64,000 nucleotides of DNA from JBDKVA01 sp039679375 (GCA_039679375.1 JBDKVA010000037.1:1-64000); one strand, 5' to 3'. Shown: positions 26,641-36,058, counted from the stretch's first letter. Program-made: numbers and translations. The notes: generated by a model not told the origin, from the letters alone.

Positions 26641-28233
26641 TTACTTCCTGGCGCGCGCATATGCCTGTTCATATATTTTAAGCATATCGTTAAGACCCAT
26701 TTCGTTTATCTTTTTCACGAAATCATCCCACTCGGACATCGGCCTTTCACTAAGGAAGAACTTCGCCAACTGCTCATTTACAAAGGCGTCAATATTTGCT
26801 TCAATCTGAGTTCTTACCATCGTTTCGGCATCGTTTAACGACAGCCATTCATATGGATTGAATTTTTCTTCAAGCCAATTTAAAACTTGATGAGATTTCT
26901 CGACATTATCAGGCGTATAAAGAGCTTCGTTTGATGTGACCTCTACAACCTGATACAGGCCATAGGTGCCTACGCCATAGAGGTTACGTGCCGGAGTTCC
27001 CTTTTCGTCAAGAATAAACTGCTTCTTGCCGTCCACAACCTTATAGGTTTCTCCTTCCTTGCCCCAGCTTACAAGATCGCTTCCTTCCTTGGAGTAGAAC
27101 CAGTCAACATATTTGAAGGCATTGGCAATCCGTTCTTTTTTCCCTGTATTGCATATTACGTATCCGGTATACTCGGAATTTGTCTTGGGCATCAACCTTG
27201 AAGCATTGGCAGTAAGCCCCTTCGGAGGCTCTATCGGAGTAAGTGTGAAATCAGGGTTCTCTTTTCTGGCCGGCTCCTGGAACATGTCTATTCTTATAGT
27301 ATAGTCATTGAATATAAATCCCTGATTATTTGCAACTATCGTTCTCCAGTCGGTAGAATTCATCGTAAGCAGGTTAACCGGCAGCAAACCTTCGTCATAC
27401 AGCTTTTTGTAAAAAGTAAACAGCTGCTTGAATTCGTCTTCAGTAACGCCATACGACCATTTGCTGCTATTATAATCATAGTAGAATTTATTCTGCATGT
27501 ATGGCTTCCACTGAGGACCAAATATACTCAGCTTGTTCATTGCTTCACGGTTGGCGATCGGGTAGGAATCCGGATAGATTTCTTTAAGCTTTTTGCCGAC
27601 TTCGTACAATTCGTTCCAATCCTGCGGCACTGAAAGGTTATTTTTCTTAAAGATATCTTCCCTGTAAAGCCAGGTTCTAATATTATTTATTGTGTGCAGG
27701 CCATAGCTCGGAAAATGGTATACATTACCGTCCCCGGATTTTCTGGAATTTATGAATTCCGCACTGTCTGCATTTGAATCCATCCACTGTTTAAAATTCG
27801 GGAGTTTATCAAGGTTGTCCAGGATGGATACAAATGGTCCGTCAAGAGCATATCTGTCTACAGTGGTCTTGTTGGGCATGTGAATTATATCCGGGAGCTG
27901 ATCCCTGGTAGCCATCAAAAGGCTGATTTTGGTGTCCCAGCTATCCGAAATGACATCAATAGTAATTTTCCCACCCATGGCTTCTTTTACATATTGCCAT
28001 ATCTTCCAGTTCTCATCATATGGATAGGAGCCATGCGATCCTATCAGCACTGTAAGCTCGTCATCAGGGTTCAAAACCGTACCCGGACCGGTAACAGCCG
28101 GTTCTGCCGCAGTCGGTGCGGCAGTTGGCGCCGCGGTAGATGTTGCTGAAGGTTCGTTTTCTGTTTTAGTGCACGCTACTGCCGAGATTATCATTATGAC
28201 CAGCATTATGACCGCAAATACTCTTCTTTTCAC
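26641..28233 (-). CDS. Extracellular solute-binding lipoprotein (LplA type)
   Basis: 530 residues, longer than MalE-type proteins and typical of the LplA/YtcQ group. The signal ends in a lipobox ISAVAC (Cys21), then an Ala/Pro/Thr linker (about 28-50). The binding domain follows. It should capture an oligosaccharide or sugar-acid outside the cell for the permeases encoded downstream. Translation starts at GTG 28233 with AGAGGAG 7 nt upstream. It is the first gene of a three-gene operon with no ATPase gene and no regulator alongside. Confidence 0.9.
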   Translation of the reverse strand: MKRRVFAVIMLVIMIISAVACTKTENEPSATSTAAPTAAPTAAEPAVTGPGTVLNPDDELTVLIGSHGSYPYDENWKIWQYVKEAMGGKITIDVISDSWDTKISLLMATRDQLPDIIHMPNKTTVDRYALDGPFVSILDNLDKLPNFKQWMDSNADSAEFINSRKSGDGNVYHFPSYGLHTINNIRTWLYREDIFKKNNLSVPQDWNELYEVGKKLKEIYPDSYPIANREAMNKLSIFGPQWKPYMQNKFYYDYNSSKWSYGVTEDEFKQLFTFYKKLYDEGLLPVNLLTMNSTDWRTIVANNQGFIFNDYTIRIDMFQEPARKENPDFTLTPIEPPKGLTANASRLMPKTNSEYTGYVICNTGKKERIANAFKYVDWFYSKEGSDLVSWGKEGETYKVVDGKKQFILDEKGTPARNLYGVGTYGLYQVVEVTSNEALYTPDNVEKSHQVLNWLEEKFNPYEWLSLNDAETMVRTQIEANIDAFVNEQLAKFFLSERPMSEWDDFVKKINEMGLNDMLKIYEQAYARARK

Positions 28234-28723
28234 GCTAATTCTCCTCTTATAATTGTTTTTCAGGGTTTTTGCAGTTGGTTTCCAGTTACAAACCCCGGGT
28301 TATCGACCCCAAACTAACCGGAAATTATCTTTAGCAAGCGCGCTTTTAAAGACTGCCTGAAGAAAAAACTCAAAAAAGCAGAAAAGTATAGTTCCGTTCA
28401 ATATCAAATTTACTTGGCTTAAGCCTGTTTAAATGTATGTGGGCAATTGAATCAATTATGTTGTTTTCCTGAAGTGTTCAAATGATGCTGTCGTTTGAAA
28501 GTCAGCTTAATCGGTCGGCAAGCATGTAATACAAAGTATAGTCGAATTGAGTTAACGCAACTGGAACATATTAACAACAGTACTGTCATATTGATATTAT
28601 ACGCAGCAGATATGAAAATCAATACGATTAGTCAATCTGATTAATAATTGAAACAACAAAAATTTTTGTAACATGGTACATTTATCCTGCTAATGATGAG
28701 GCTGGGCGGCCCTGGAAAGTTTT
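28234..28723. other. 490-bp upstream region of the LplABC-type operon
   Basis: No gene is seen. On the minus strand TTGATT (28617-28622) and TATAAT (28596-28601) are 15 bp apart, a possible but tight sigma-A promoter, which would give a leader of roughly 360 nt. I recognise no riboswitch in the leader. Confidence 0.35.
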
Positions 28724-29410
28724 TTACATAACCATAATAATACAAAGAACCGGTACCGCCATATCAAGCAGCAATTTTGCAAGAAGATGCGGAAGGCTCA
28801 TCCAGTTTCTCCATATACGTTTGTACTGTACAAAAAACAAAATGACCGCCAATGCTAAAAATACTAAATATAAAGGTGATTTATGAAAGGAAAGGTAAAA
28901 AACGATCGTGATATAGATCCGTGAGAGCATTCCAAATATCTTTTCCCCATTTTCGAAGAATCTCCTGTTTTCCCCGGGAAATAAAGCAGCAAGCACGTAT
29001 TGTGTAAAGATCGCAAGGAATGAAGTCACAATCGACAAAATAATAAGTAGTTTTACCGTTGTAAATTCAATCAGAAGCTCTTTTTCATAAACGGCCGTCA
29101 GGGATATGAAATAAAGCAATACAATGTGAATGAACTGATCTCCCAGAAAACCGGCCAACTCAGAGAGGTGCAAAATTTTACATATATCGCTTTTATAATG
29201 ATCGAGAATATAATGAACCAAGCCATTAAGTATGACCAGTACGGAGAGCAAAGCTCCAAACGGATATGAAAAGAGTAAAACAGACAAAGTAACAACAAGC
29301 ACATGCAATAAGTTCCATTTCCATTGCCGGCCTTTATTTTCAGCTATTTTGTCTGTTTGTAATACAAAGTCACCTACCAGGTGTCCAAGAAATAAATAAT
29401 AAAAAGCCAT
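28724..29410 (-). CDS. DUF3307 membrane protein
   Basis: 228 residues with about six to seven hydrophobic helices. The N-terminal signature GHLVGDFVLQTDKIAENKG and the later HYILDHYKSD fit the DUF3307 family of integral membrane proteins, which has no established function. GGAGTGGCGC precedes the ATG. Repeat R2 copy C begins 19 nt upstream of the start, so it lies in the promoter or leader. The gene appears to be transcribed alone. Confidence 0.82.
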   Translation of the reverse strand: MAFYYLFLGHLVGDFVLQTDKIAENKGRQWKWNLLHVLVVTLSVLLFSYPFGALLSVLVILNGLVHYILDHYKSDICKILHLSELAGFLGDQFIHIVLLYFISLTAVYEKELLIEFTTVKLLIILSIVTSFLAIFTQYVLAALFPGENRRFFENGEKIFGMLSRIYITIVFYLSFHKSPLYLVFLALAVILFFVQYKRIWRNWMSLPHLLAKLLLDMAVPVLCIIMVM

Positions 29411-29428
29411 GCGCCACTCCGAACTGCA

Positions 29429-29503
29429 TATATTAATTGAATGAAATTTTCTAAACGCCTGTCTGCGCAGACATTCGCAAAGAAAATTAATTCATTCAAT
29501 ATA
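29429..29503 (-). repeat. R2 MITE-like repeat, copy C (short form)
   Basis: 75 bp, nearly a complete palindrome. Its ends read TATATTAATTGAATGAA and TTCATTCAATATA, with arms of about 27 bp that pair. Compared with copies A and B it lacks about 29 nt of the middle and is inverted. Confidence 0.8.
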
Positions 29504-29536
29504 GAATGATACAATTATATAGTTATCGAACCCTAC

Positions 29537-29576
29537 AAAAATCCCCCTGAACAAATCTCGTCAGGGGGGGATGTTT
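29537..29576 (-). terminator. Rho-independent terminator of the small secreted protein gene
   Basis: On the minus strand: ATCCCCCCCTGA, loop, TCAGGGGGAT then TTTTTG. It begins 14 nt after the stop codon of the gene ending at 29590. Confidence 0.8.
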
Positions 29577-29589
29577 TTAGCTTATAGCT

Positions 29590-30033
29590 TTATGAAAATG
29601 CATAACGTGAAAAATGTCCAACTTCAAATTTGCTTCGTTTAACACGCACCCATATGTTCTTTCCTGTAGCACTGTCGTAAAGCGGCCCATTGTAGGAATG
29701 AACAATGATCGTCACGTTCCCGTTGAATTCCGGTATGTCCGGAGTAAATGAAATGCCGGGTACTCCATTAACAGCTGAGATTTCAACATTGATTCTTACA
29801 GGCAACTGATCCTCATCTATGAAATTTTCAGGAAATTTTATCGTTACGAAACCTACCTGGTATATTCCGCCCTTTTCCGTAACGTTTATTATGCTTTTGT
29901 AAATAACAGGTTTCTGTACTGTAAACGATATGTCATGCCCTATATTTGCCTGATCAACATTTGCAGCGCTTACAGGCATTGCAGAAAATACAAGCGTCAA
30001 CAGTACTAGTATTACAGTCAATTTCTTAAACAT
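29590..30033 (-). CDS. Small secreted protein of unknown function
   Basis: 147 residues. Residues 1-23 form a signal peptide (MFKKLTVILVLLTLVFS, cleavage after PVSA). The mature part is beta-rich with repeated Val/Ile alternation (VQKPVIYKSIINVTEKGG, NVTIIVHSYNGPLYD) and contains no Cys, suggesting an immunoglobulin-like or jelly-roll exported domain. I chose ATG 30033 since GGGAGGTGTAAT lies upstream and the signal peptide begins there. The upstream frame to 30081 is not needed. A strong terminator follows. No family recognised. Confidence 0.7.
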   Translation of the reverse strand: MFKKLTVILVLLTLVFSAMPVSAANVDQANIGHDISFTVQKPVIYKSIINVTEKGGIYQVGFVTIKFPENFIDEDQLPVRINVEISAVNGVPGISFTPDIPEFNGNVTIIVHSYNGPLYDSATGKNIWVRVKRSKFEVGHFSRYAFS

Positions 30034-30175
30034 ATTACACCTCCCAATTATATCCGATTGGATGATATTCATCCAGGACAACTACCCTATTTTATTCTAC
30101 CACATATCAGGTTATCTAAAAAATGGTATATAGTGCCCATTTTTTGTAATACATCTAGGACTACGCTACTATTTT

Positions 30176-33100
30176 CTACTGCATTAAGTCAACATGCTTT
30201 TTAATGATCTCAAACCATCTGCATCCATCCACCTTGCTTATGAAGGCATCCGCCTTTTGAAGGCATACAGCCGCCTCATCATAAAGTCTCGCTGCAAATA
30301 ATGCCTTATACTTGCCAAACCAGCATTTCGCAGACTCGTAGTCCGATCCCAGCCCATCCGCTTCCGAAACAGCCTCGTCAAATTGTTTTAGGGCTTCCAA
30401 AGGCATGCTTCTTTGTAAAAACATATTTGCCTTATATCGTACTGCCTTCAGCTTCTTTTTCTCATTTCTGCATTCACTGAAAATAGCTACTGCATTGTCA
30501 TACTCTGCAATTGCAGCCTCATAACGGCCATTTTGCTGCTCAATATACCCTTTGAAGGTATGACAGTCACCCAGGCTGATCATCTCATCCGCCTCTTTAA
30601 AAATACCCCACGCTGTTTCAAGTAATCCGGCTGCTTCCTGATATCTGCCAAACTTCAGATGCAGCTTCACAAGACCAATATAATTCACTCCTTCTTCCAC
30701 AGTAGCTTCCAGTTCTTTTGCAATGGCAAGAGAGTCTTCGTAATATTTTTTCGCTATATCAAATTCACCGGTCTCGTACGATATATCACCCAAATTGGTC
30801 AGACTGACACATTCATAAAGCCTCGAACCGACTTCCCTCGCTATGTCAAGCGACTCTATAAACAGCCTCCTGGCGGCCAGGAAAAGGCCTTTGTCAAGAT
30901 ACAGCACACCCAGATTGATGCAGGCGGCAATCACACCCCTTTGATAGGAAAGCTTTTTAGAAATATCCATGGATTTGTTGAAAAACTCAAGAGCTTTCGA
31001 TATCATTCCTATGGAGTGATATATGATTCCAAGATCCCCCGATACCTTTGCCATGATCTCCAGCAGTCTGTTCTTTTCGGCATATCTGTAGGACTTGTTC
31101 ATGTAGGAAAGCGCATTGTCAATATCGCCCTTGGTAAAATAAATCATACCGGCATGCTTCATGATTTCAGAAAGGCTCCGGTAGTCCCCGGTTTTTTGTA
31201 TCATCTTTTCTGACTTTTTCGCCAGAACCAGGGCTCCGGTATCACCTTTTATCCTCAGTATGTTGCACTTCAGCTGCAGCCATTTCCCATAATTCTGGTC
31301 ACCCTCACGGAGTCCCGGCTCCAGCCCGTTGAATATCCGGGAAGCGTCTTCAAGCTTCCCCATGTCCTTATAGACTTCGGCGATCTGTATCTTCGTACCA
31401 TTGATATCATCAGGCAGCACTGCATGGTCGAGCGCCTTGTAAAGCTGTTCCAATGCGCCTTCATAGTTTGCATTGATAAAGTGGACGCGCCCTTTCTCCC
31501 TATAGGCAATAAATACACGTTCATCCGTCGTATCCCCGGGTTCCGCGGCATTAAGCTCAAGGAACCGGTCAAAGCATTCCAATGCACTGCCCAGGTTAAA
31601 TCCGTCCTTCAGCCTGATGGCAGCCTGGTAATAATATCCTGCTGCTTTTTTTGGCAGTCCTGCCTTGATCAGATGGACGCACAAAGCTGTGTAGTAGTTC
31701 TCAATATCCTTTGAATAAGCAGCCTCCAGATATTCGCTGATCTTTCTGTGAAGAAGCGTCTTCTCCTTATTCAATATACTTTCATATATGACTTCTCTCT
31801 CGATCTCATGCGTAAACTCGTATGTTTTGTCGACGATCCTTGCCGACGTGTGAGTCGATTTCAGTTCGATCAGATTCATTTGGACAGGTATGCCTGCTAC
31901 TTCTTCATTCGTAATGGTATTGTCCAGCAAATGGTTCACCAGCGAGAAGGAAAATTCCTTGCCGATCACTGAAGCAGCCTGCAATATCCTTAAGCTTTTC
32001 CCATCCAATGTTGATATGTTTGAACGGATCAGATTCTGTATGTTTTCAGGTATTTTTTCAAGCTCGTCCTCATCAATGACAGCCTGTCCTTTTTGAATGG
32101 AATAGATCCCTTTCCTCTTAATGTTGGACAGCAATTCCTTTATGAACAGCGGGTTGCCTTTTGTAAATTTCAAAATAGCGTCAAACAGCTGATCCTCAAC
32201 CTTGCGTACATCCAAAAGCGAACAGGCAAGGTTCCTTACGCCTGCCTTCGAAAGAGGATTCAGCTTCACTTCGGTCTTGAAGCTGCCGTTCTGTATAAGA
32301 AATGTTTTCAGATCAAATCGCGATGAAAATACGAAAACAGCCTTCAGACTCCCCAGTATCGGCAGCAGATCGTTCAATATCTGTATGGAACCGCTGTCAG
32401 CCCACTGCGCATCATCCACAGTAACCAGCAGCCTTTGTTTGCGGCAAAGGCTTGTAAAGAATAATGCAAGCTGTTTCAGCAGTTCACGGTGTATATTGTC
32501 ATGGCTCATGGAATCAAATATGCTCTGGAAATCCTTATCCCTCTCCAGTCCCATCAGAAGCCCCAAAAAATCGTAATTATGCTTGATTTCTTCATCGCTG
32601 AAATCGGTCAGTATATAGTCCAGGAAGGATATCAGCCTGTGCTTCTTCATATTAGTGCTATCCTGCATATTAATGTTCATAATGCCGGATAGTATGCCCG
32701 AAACCAGACTGTAGCATCTGTTCTGCGATATGGTATTGCAGTCCACCCATATTTTTTTCAGGTCATTCCCCAATTTCGATACGAACTCTTTTAAGAGCCT
32801 GGTTTTGCCAAGGCCGGCTTCACCTGTTACAACCGCACATTTCAAGCCTGTATTGAGCGCCTCATTGAAAATGGAGTTCAGCTGTGCTATTTCCTTTTGC
32901 CTTTCAATAAAGGACATTTCCCTGTCAAAAAAATATTCTGAATTGATCTTTAACGGACGGTAGCACTTGACCGGATTTTCCTTATTTTTCACCTTTACTT
33001 CAATGGGCTCGGAATATTCAAATTTATCCTTTGTTTCGGTAAACACAGATTCAGATACCAGTATGACACCTTCTCCGGCGCTCATCTGCAGCCTCTGAGC

Positions 33101-33751
33101 CGTATTGACGATGTCACCCATCACCGTATAGTCACGGTCAAAATAATTGCCTACACTTCCGGTGACAACAAGGCCGTAATTGATCCCAATCGATAGATTA
33201 AGCCTGACGCCTTTGGCTGAAAGCATATTTGTCGAGAACTCCGATATCAGATCCATCATTTTCATAGCGCACAGTACAACTCTCTTAGCATCGTCCATAT
33301 GCATGTACCGTGCGCCGAAAAGGATCATGACACAGTCGCCTATATATTTGTCGATCGTGCCTTCCAGTTCATATACCGGGCTGGTTATGTAATTGAAGCA
33401 CTCGTTTATGATCTCGCGCACTTCTTCGGGATCCAGCTTTTCAGAAAGCGATGTAAAACCTGATATATCTGCAAACATCACGGCAACATTTTTTCTGCTT
33501 TCATCCAGCATACCGAAATTTTCAACAGAGCTGACCCCGTCAAGACTTGTCATTCTGTTTCCGCAATTAAAACAGAATCTGGCCGCCTGGGGATTTGGAA
33601 ATCCGCAGGCCGTACACCTCGCGGCAAATTTGACGCCGCAAAAGCGGCATTCGCTGTCATTTCCGCTATTCAATTTCAAACCGCAGTTAAAACAAATCAA
33701 CTTTGTCACCCGTATTGAATGAAGTGATTTTCTTGACGAATGGCTTTGCAA
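30176..33751 (-). CDS. Class III nucleotide cyclase-ATPase-TPR signalling protein
   Basis: About 1191 residues. Two N-terminal zinc ribbons (CFNCG ... CRFCG, CTACG ... CFNCG, about 20-66) precede a class III cyclase domain (about 84-260) with metal Asp in FADISGF and KYIGDCVMILFGA. An AAA/STAND-like ATPase follows (Walker A GEAGLGKT near 310, Walker B LLVTVDDAQW near 450), then a long TPR array to the end. It could make a cyclic nucleotide under control of ATP and partner binding. The 5' end is odd: the only upstream start, TTG 33751, and the first 13 codons lie inside repeat R2 copy B, without a ribosome site. GTG 33709 is an alternative, also without one. Confidence 0.85.
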   Translation of the reverse strand: MQSHSSRKSLHSIRVTKLICFNCGLKLNSGNDSECRFCGVKFAARCTACGFPNPQAARFCFNCGNRMTSLDGVSSVENFGMLDESRKNVAVMFADISGFTSLSEKLDPEEVREIINECFNYITSPVYELEGTIDKYIGDCVMILFGARYMHMDDAKRVVLCAMKMMDLISEFSTNMLSAKGVRLNLSIGINYGLVVTGSVGNYFDRDYTVMGDIVNTAQRLQMSAGEGVILVSESVFTETKDKFEYSEPIEVKVKNKENPVKCYRPLKINSEYFFDREMSFIERQKEIAQLNSIFNEALNTGLKCAVVTGEAGLGKTRLLKEFVSKLGNDLKKIWVDCNTISQNRCYSLVSGILSGIMNINMQDSTNMKKHRLISFLDYILTDFSDEEIKHNYDFLGLLMGLERDKDFQSIFDSMSHDNIHRELLKQLALFFTSLCRKQRLLVTVDDAQWADSGSIQILNDLLPILGSLKAVFVFSSRFDLKTFLIQNGSFKTEVKLNPLSKAGVRNLACSLLDVRKVEDQLFDAILKFTKGNPLFIKELLSNIKRKGIYSIQKGQAVIDEDELEKIPENIQNLIRSNISTLDGKSLRILQAASVIGKEFSFSLVNHLLDNTITNEEVAGIPVQMNLIELKSTHTSARIVDKTYEFTHEIEREVIYESILNKEKTLLHRKISEYLEAAYSKDIENYYTALCVHLIKAGLPKKAAGYYYQAAIRLKDGFNLGSALECFDRFLELNAAEPGDTTDERVFIAYREKGRVHFINANYEGALEQLYKALDHAVLPDDINGTKIQIAEVYKDMGKLEDASRIFNGLEPGLREGDQNYGKWLQLKCNILRIKGDTGALVLAKKSEKMIQKTGDYRSLSEIMKHAGMIYFTKGDIDNALSYMNKSYRYAEKNRLLEIMAKVSGDLGIIYHSIGMISKALEFFNKSMDISKKLSYQRGVIAACINLGVLYLDKGLFLAARRLFIESLDIAREVGSRLYECVSLTNLGDISYETGEFDIAKKYYEDSLAIAKELEATVEEGVNYIGLVKLHLKFGRYQEAAGLLETAWGIFKEADEMISLGDCHTFKGYIEQQNGRYEAAIAEYDNAVAIFSECRNEKKKLKAVRYKANMFLQRSMPLEALKQFDEAVSEADGLGSDYESAKCWFGKYKALFAARLYDEAAVCLQKADAFISKVDGCRWFEIIKKHVDLMQ

Positions 33752-33816
33752 ACAGCGGTGATTCTATGATGTTTGCGAAGTCATTCGTTTAGAAAATTTC
33801 ATTCAATTAATATATA
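33713..33816 (+). repeat. R2 MITE-like repeat, copy B
   Basis: About 104 bp from TATTGAATGAAGTGA to TTCATTCAATTAATATA. It differs from copy A at about eight positions by eye and has the same orientation. It overlaps the apparent 5' end of the cyclase-ATPase-TPR gene. Confidence 0.85.
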
Positions 33817-33876
33817 ATAAGCTATCATAGTAATAGTTTGAAAATTTATTTCATTTATCGTATACTGTAACTGTAT

Positions 33877-33904
33877 TGAAAAAATGCACATATCCATTAT
33901 ATTG
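33877..33904 (+). promoter_or_regulatory. Sigma-A promoter candidate for the histidine kinase
   Basis: TTGAAA (33877-33882), 16-bp spacer, TATATT (33899-33904), 85 nt upstream of the kinase start codon. Confidence 0.45.
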
Positions 33905-33988
33905 TATCGGAATAAACATGTAAAATATAATGAGAAAAGATTGGGTTAAATAAAAAGCATATTTATACTTTTTGATGCGGAGGCCCGA

Positions 33989-35305
33989 ATGCTGGATGAT
34001 ATGTTGACCGAATTCTATAACATCGGTAAATCCCTTTCATCAGAAAAGGATACTTTGAAGCTGTTCGAAAAAATTATGTACAGCAGCATGAAGCTTACCT
34101 CGGCAGATGCAGGAACGATCTATATTGTCATCGACAGGAAAACCGGCGGCTGGTCACATGTCGGAAACAGCAGGACCCGTGACAGGCTGCTGAAATTTAC
34201 GATCGCGCGAAATACAAGCATGGAAGTGAACCTTCAGGATTTTACCGCGCCCATCACAAAGAAAAGCATATTCGGATACACAGTAATATCCGGAAAGCCG
34301 CTCAGGATCAGTGACGCATATGAAATAGGAGATGACGTTGAATACAGGCACAGCCACGATTTTGACAAGTGCACCGGTTACAGGACCAAATCTATTCTGT
34401 CCATACCCATGAAAAACCATAACAATGAAATCACCGGCGTTATTCAGCTGATCAATAAGAAAAAAAACTGGGACATTACAATTGATTATCGGGAGGCAAA
34501 TGCGGCGGATGAAATCCTTCCTTTCAATGATACGGACGAGCTGATCATGAATTCCCTCGCAGGACAGGCCGCTGTAGCGCTCGAAAACAGCCAGCTGTAC
34601 AAGGGGATGCAGGATCTGCTCCATATGTATGAGCAGCAGAACAGCCAACTCCTGTATTTGAGCAAGAACATTATGAAAGCTCACGAAGAGGAACGAAAAA
34701 GAATTGCAAGGGAAATTCACGATGGCCCTGCGCAGTCGGTCGCGAACCTGTCATTAAAGCTGGAAATATGCAAAAGGTACTTGTCCGACGGGAATATGGA
34801 CGTTTTTACGTCCGAGCTGGACCGCCTTGGAGAGTCCATCCACTCCATTGTTAAAGAAATAAGAACGATCATATATGACCTAAAACCATCCATTCTTGAA
34901 GACGGCCTTATTAAAGCTGTTCAAAGGCATATTGAGGTTTTTTCAGCCTCAAACGATATCCATATCGATTTTACGTATGGCGGCGATGATTCAAGCATTG
35001 AATACTATATGACATCTACTGTCTTCAGGATTGTACAGGAGGCTCTGTCTAATGTAAAAAAGCATGCGGAAGCCAGTAATATCAATATTGAGCTGGCGAT
35101 TACAAAAGACACGATTACACTTGACGTGGCCGATGACGGCAAAGGCTTTGAAGTTACAGAGCTGAAAACAAAAAATTATGACCACCTGAAAGGCGGCTTT
35201 GGCATCCAGGGTATCTATGAACGTCTGGAGCTTATCGGAGGAAGTATGGATATACAATCCACCCCCGGTAAGGGTACAGTCCTGCACATCCATATCCCCA
35301 TATAA
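33989..35305 (+). CDS. Soluble GAF-domain histidine kinase (NarL-type)
   Basis: 438 residues with no membrane helix. A GAF sensor domain fills about 20-195 (SADAGTIYIV ... TKSILSIPMKNHNNEITGVI). A coiled linker leads to a HisKA_3 dimerisation box with the phospho-acceptor His in IAREIHDGPAQ near 248, then a HATPase_c domain with IVQEALSNVKKHAE and DVADDGKGFE. This is the plan of kinases that signal to NarL/LuxR-type response regulators, but no regulator gene is in the window. GGAGGCCCGA precedes the ATG. It diverges from the cyclase-ATPase-TPR gene, with R2 copy B between them, so the two signalling proteins may share control. Confidence 0.92.
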   Translation: MLDDMLTEFYNIGKSLSSEKDTLKLFEKIMYSSMKLTSADAGTIYIVIDRKTGGWSHVGNSRTRDRLLKFTIARNTSMEVNLQDFTAPITKKSIFGYTVISGKPLRISDAYEIGDDVEYRHSHDFDKCTGYRTKSILSIPMKNHNNEITGVIQLINKKKNWDITIDYREANAADEILPFNDTDELIMNSLAGQAAVALENSQLYKGMQDLLHMYEQQNSQLLYLSKNIMKAHEEERKRIAREIHDGPAQSVANLSLKLEICKRYLSDGNMDVFTSELDRLGESIHSIVKEIRTIIYDLKPSILEDGLIKAVQRHIEVFSASNDIHIDFTYGGDDSSIEYYMTSTVFRIVQEALSNVKKHAEASNINIELAITKDTITLDVADDGKGFEVTELKTKNYDHLKGGFGIQGIYERLELIGGSMDIQSTPGKGTVLHIHIPI

Positions 35306-35318
35306 CCTTATATGAATT

Positions 35319-35615
35319 TTATCGTACCCAGTCAAATCGTATATGTTCCTGCTTCTCTACAACATCAAACTCATGATGGTCGCAAGTCAGCAAATAAGCA
35401 TTCCTTGTAACAGCTTCACCAAGTGCAATGGAATCTGCAACAGACATCCTGTACCTGGATTTTAATCTCGCTGCTTCAATAAACACATTATCTTCAAGGG
35501 TATCGACAATATGGACAGGCTGCCTCTGTATAAGGCCGTATACTTCATCAGCTTTATACGAACCTTCTGTTCGGTAAATGCCATAGTAAACTTCATAAAT
35601 ATTAACTTTATTCAT
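35319..35615 (-). pseudogene. PIN-domain (VapC-like) toxin lacking its N-terminus
   Basis: 98 residues. The frame starts at NKVNIYEVYYGIYR, which in VapC toxins aligns near residue 40, and retains later PIN features (MSVADSIALGEA, LLTCDHHEF). The first strand with its catalytic Asp (usually in a VDTNV-like motif) is missing, and an in-frame stop lies a few codons upstream of the ATG, so it cannot be extended. PIN enzymes are metal-dependent RNases that need this Asp. The antitoxin gene ends 8 nt upstream. It is either a decayed toxin or a reduced form that binds antitoxin without cutting RNA. Confidence 0.65.
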
Positions 35616-35623
35616 ATATACTT

Positions 35624-35869
35624 CTATTCAAGCTCCTTGTCCTGGCTTTTCTGATGAAGGTAGGCATCAGTATTAAACCTGTTTCCCTTAAGAAAACCCC
35701 TGAGTTCAGTGACATGGTCGTCTTCCTGTCTCAAGAGTCCTTGTTCTTTAGCAAGATATTCGGCAACAGCTTCACGAACGATCTCAGCCATAGGCTTTCC
35801 GCTCTTTTTGGCAATCTTAATAAGATTTTCTTTTTCTACTTTATCGAAATATATCTGCGTTCTTTCCAT
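35624..35869 (-). CDS. Ribbon-helix-helix antitoxin
   Basis: 81 residues. The N-terminal half is a ribbon-helix-helix DNA-binding fold: TQIYFDKVEKENLIKIAKK, then SGKPMAEIVREAVAEYL. The C-terminal tail (RGFLKGNRFNTDAYLHQKS) would wrap the partner toxin. Antitoxins of this type neutralise the PIN toxin and repress their own promoter. AAGGTGG precedes the ATG. The toxin gene follows but is truncated, so the antitoxin may now be an orphan regulator. Confidence 0.8.
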   Translation of the reverse strand: MERTQIYFDKVEKENLIKIAKKSGKPMAEIVREAVAEYLAKEQGLLRQEDDHVTELRGFLKGNRFNTDAYLHQKSQDKELE

Positions 35870-35941
35870 AAAACCACCTTATTTATGTGATGTATACATC
35901 TATACTATATAACACATTGATGTACATTTCAATAGTTGATC

Positions 35942-35954
35942 TATATTGAATGAA
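35942..35954 (+). repeat. R2 left-end fragment abutting R1
   Basis: TATATTGAATGAA, identical to the left terminus of R2 copy A, ends exactly where R1 copy 2 begins. The rest of R2 is absent. Confidence 0.5.
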
Positions 35955-36057
35955 CCAATGTGGGCTACCGCCCACAACCCAACGAATGTACTTATTGCCG
36001 CGAATGTGAAACTATTTTCTTGTTTTTTATTGCAATTTCGCAGCAATAAGTTACTAA
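35955..36057 (+). repeat. R1 dispersed structured repeat, copy 2
   Basis: 103 bp from CCAATGTGGGCTACC to AAGTTACTAA. Hairpins are GTGGGC/GCCCAC with a 4-nt loop, and CTTATTGC... / ...GCAATAAG. It ends 1 nt before the stop codon (minus strand) of the mannitol-phosphate dehydrogenase-like gene. Confidence 0.88.
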
Positions 36058-36058
36058 T

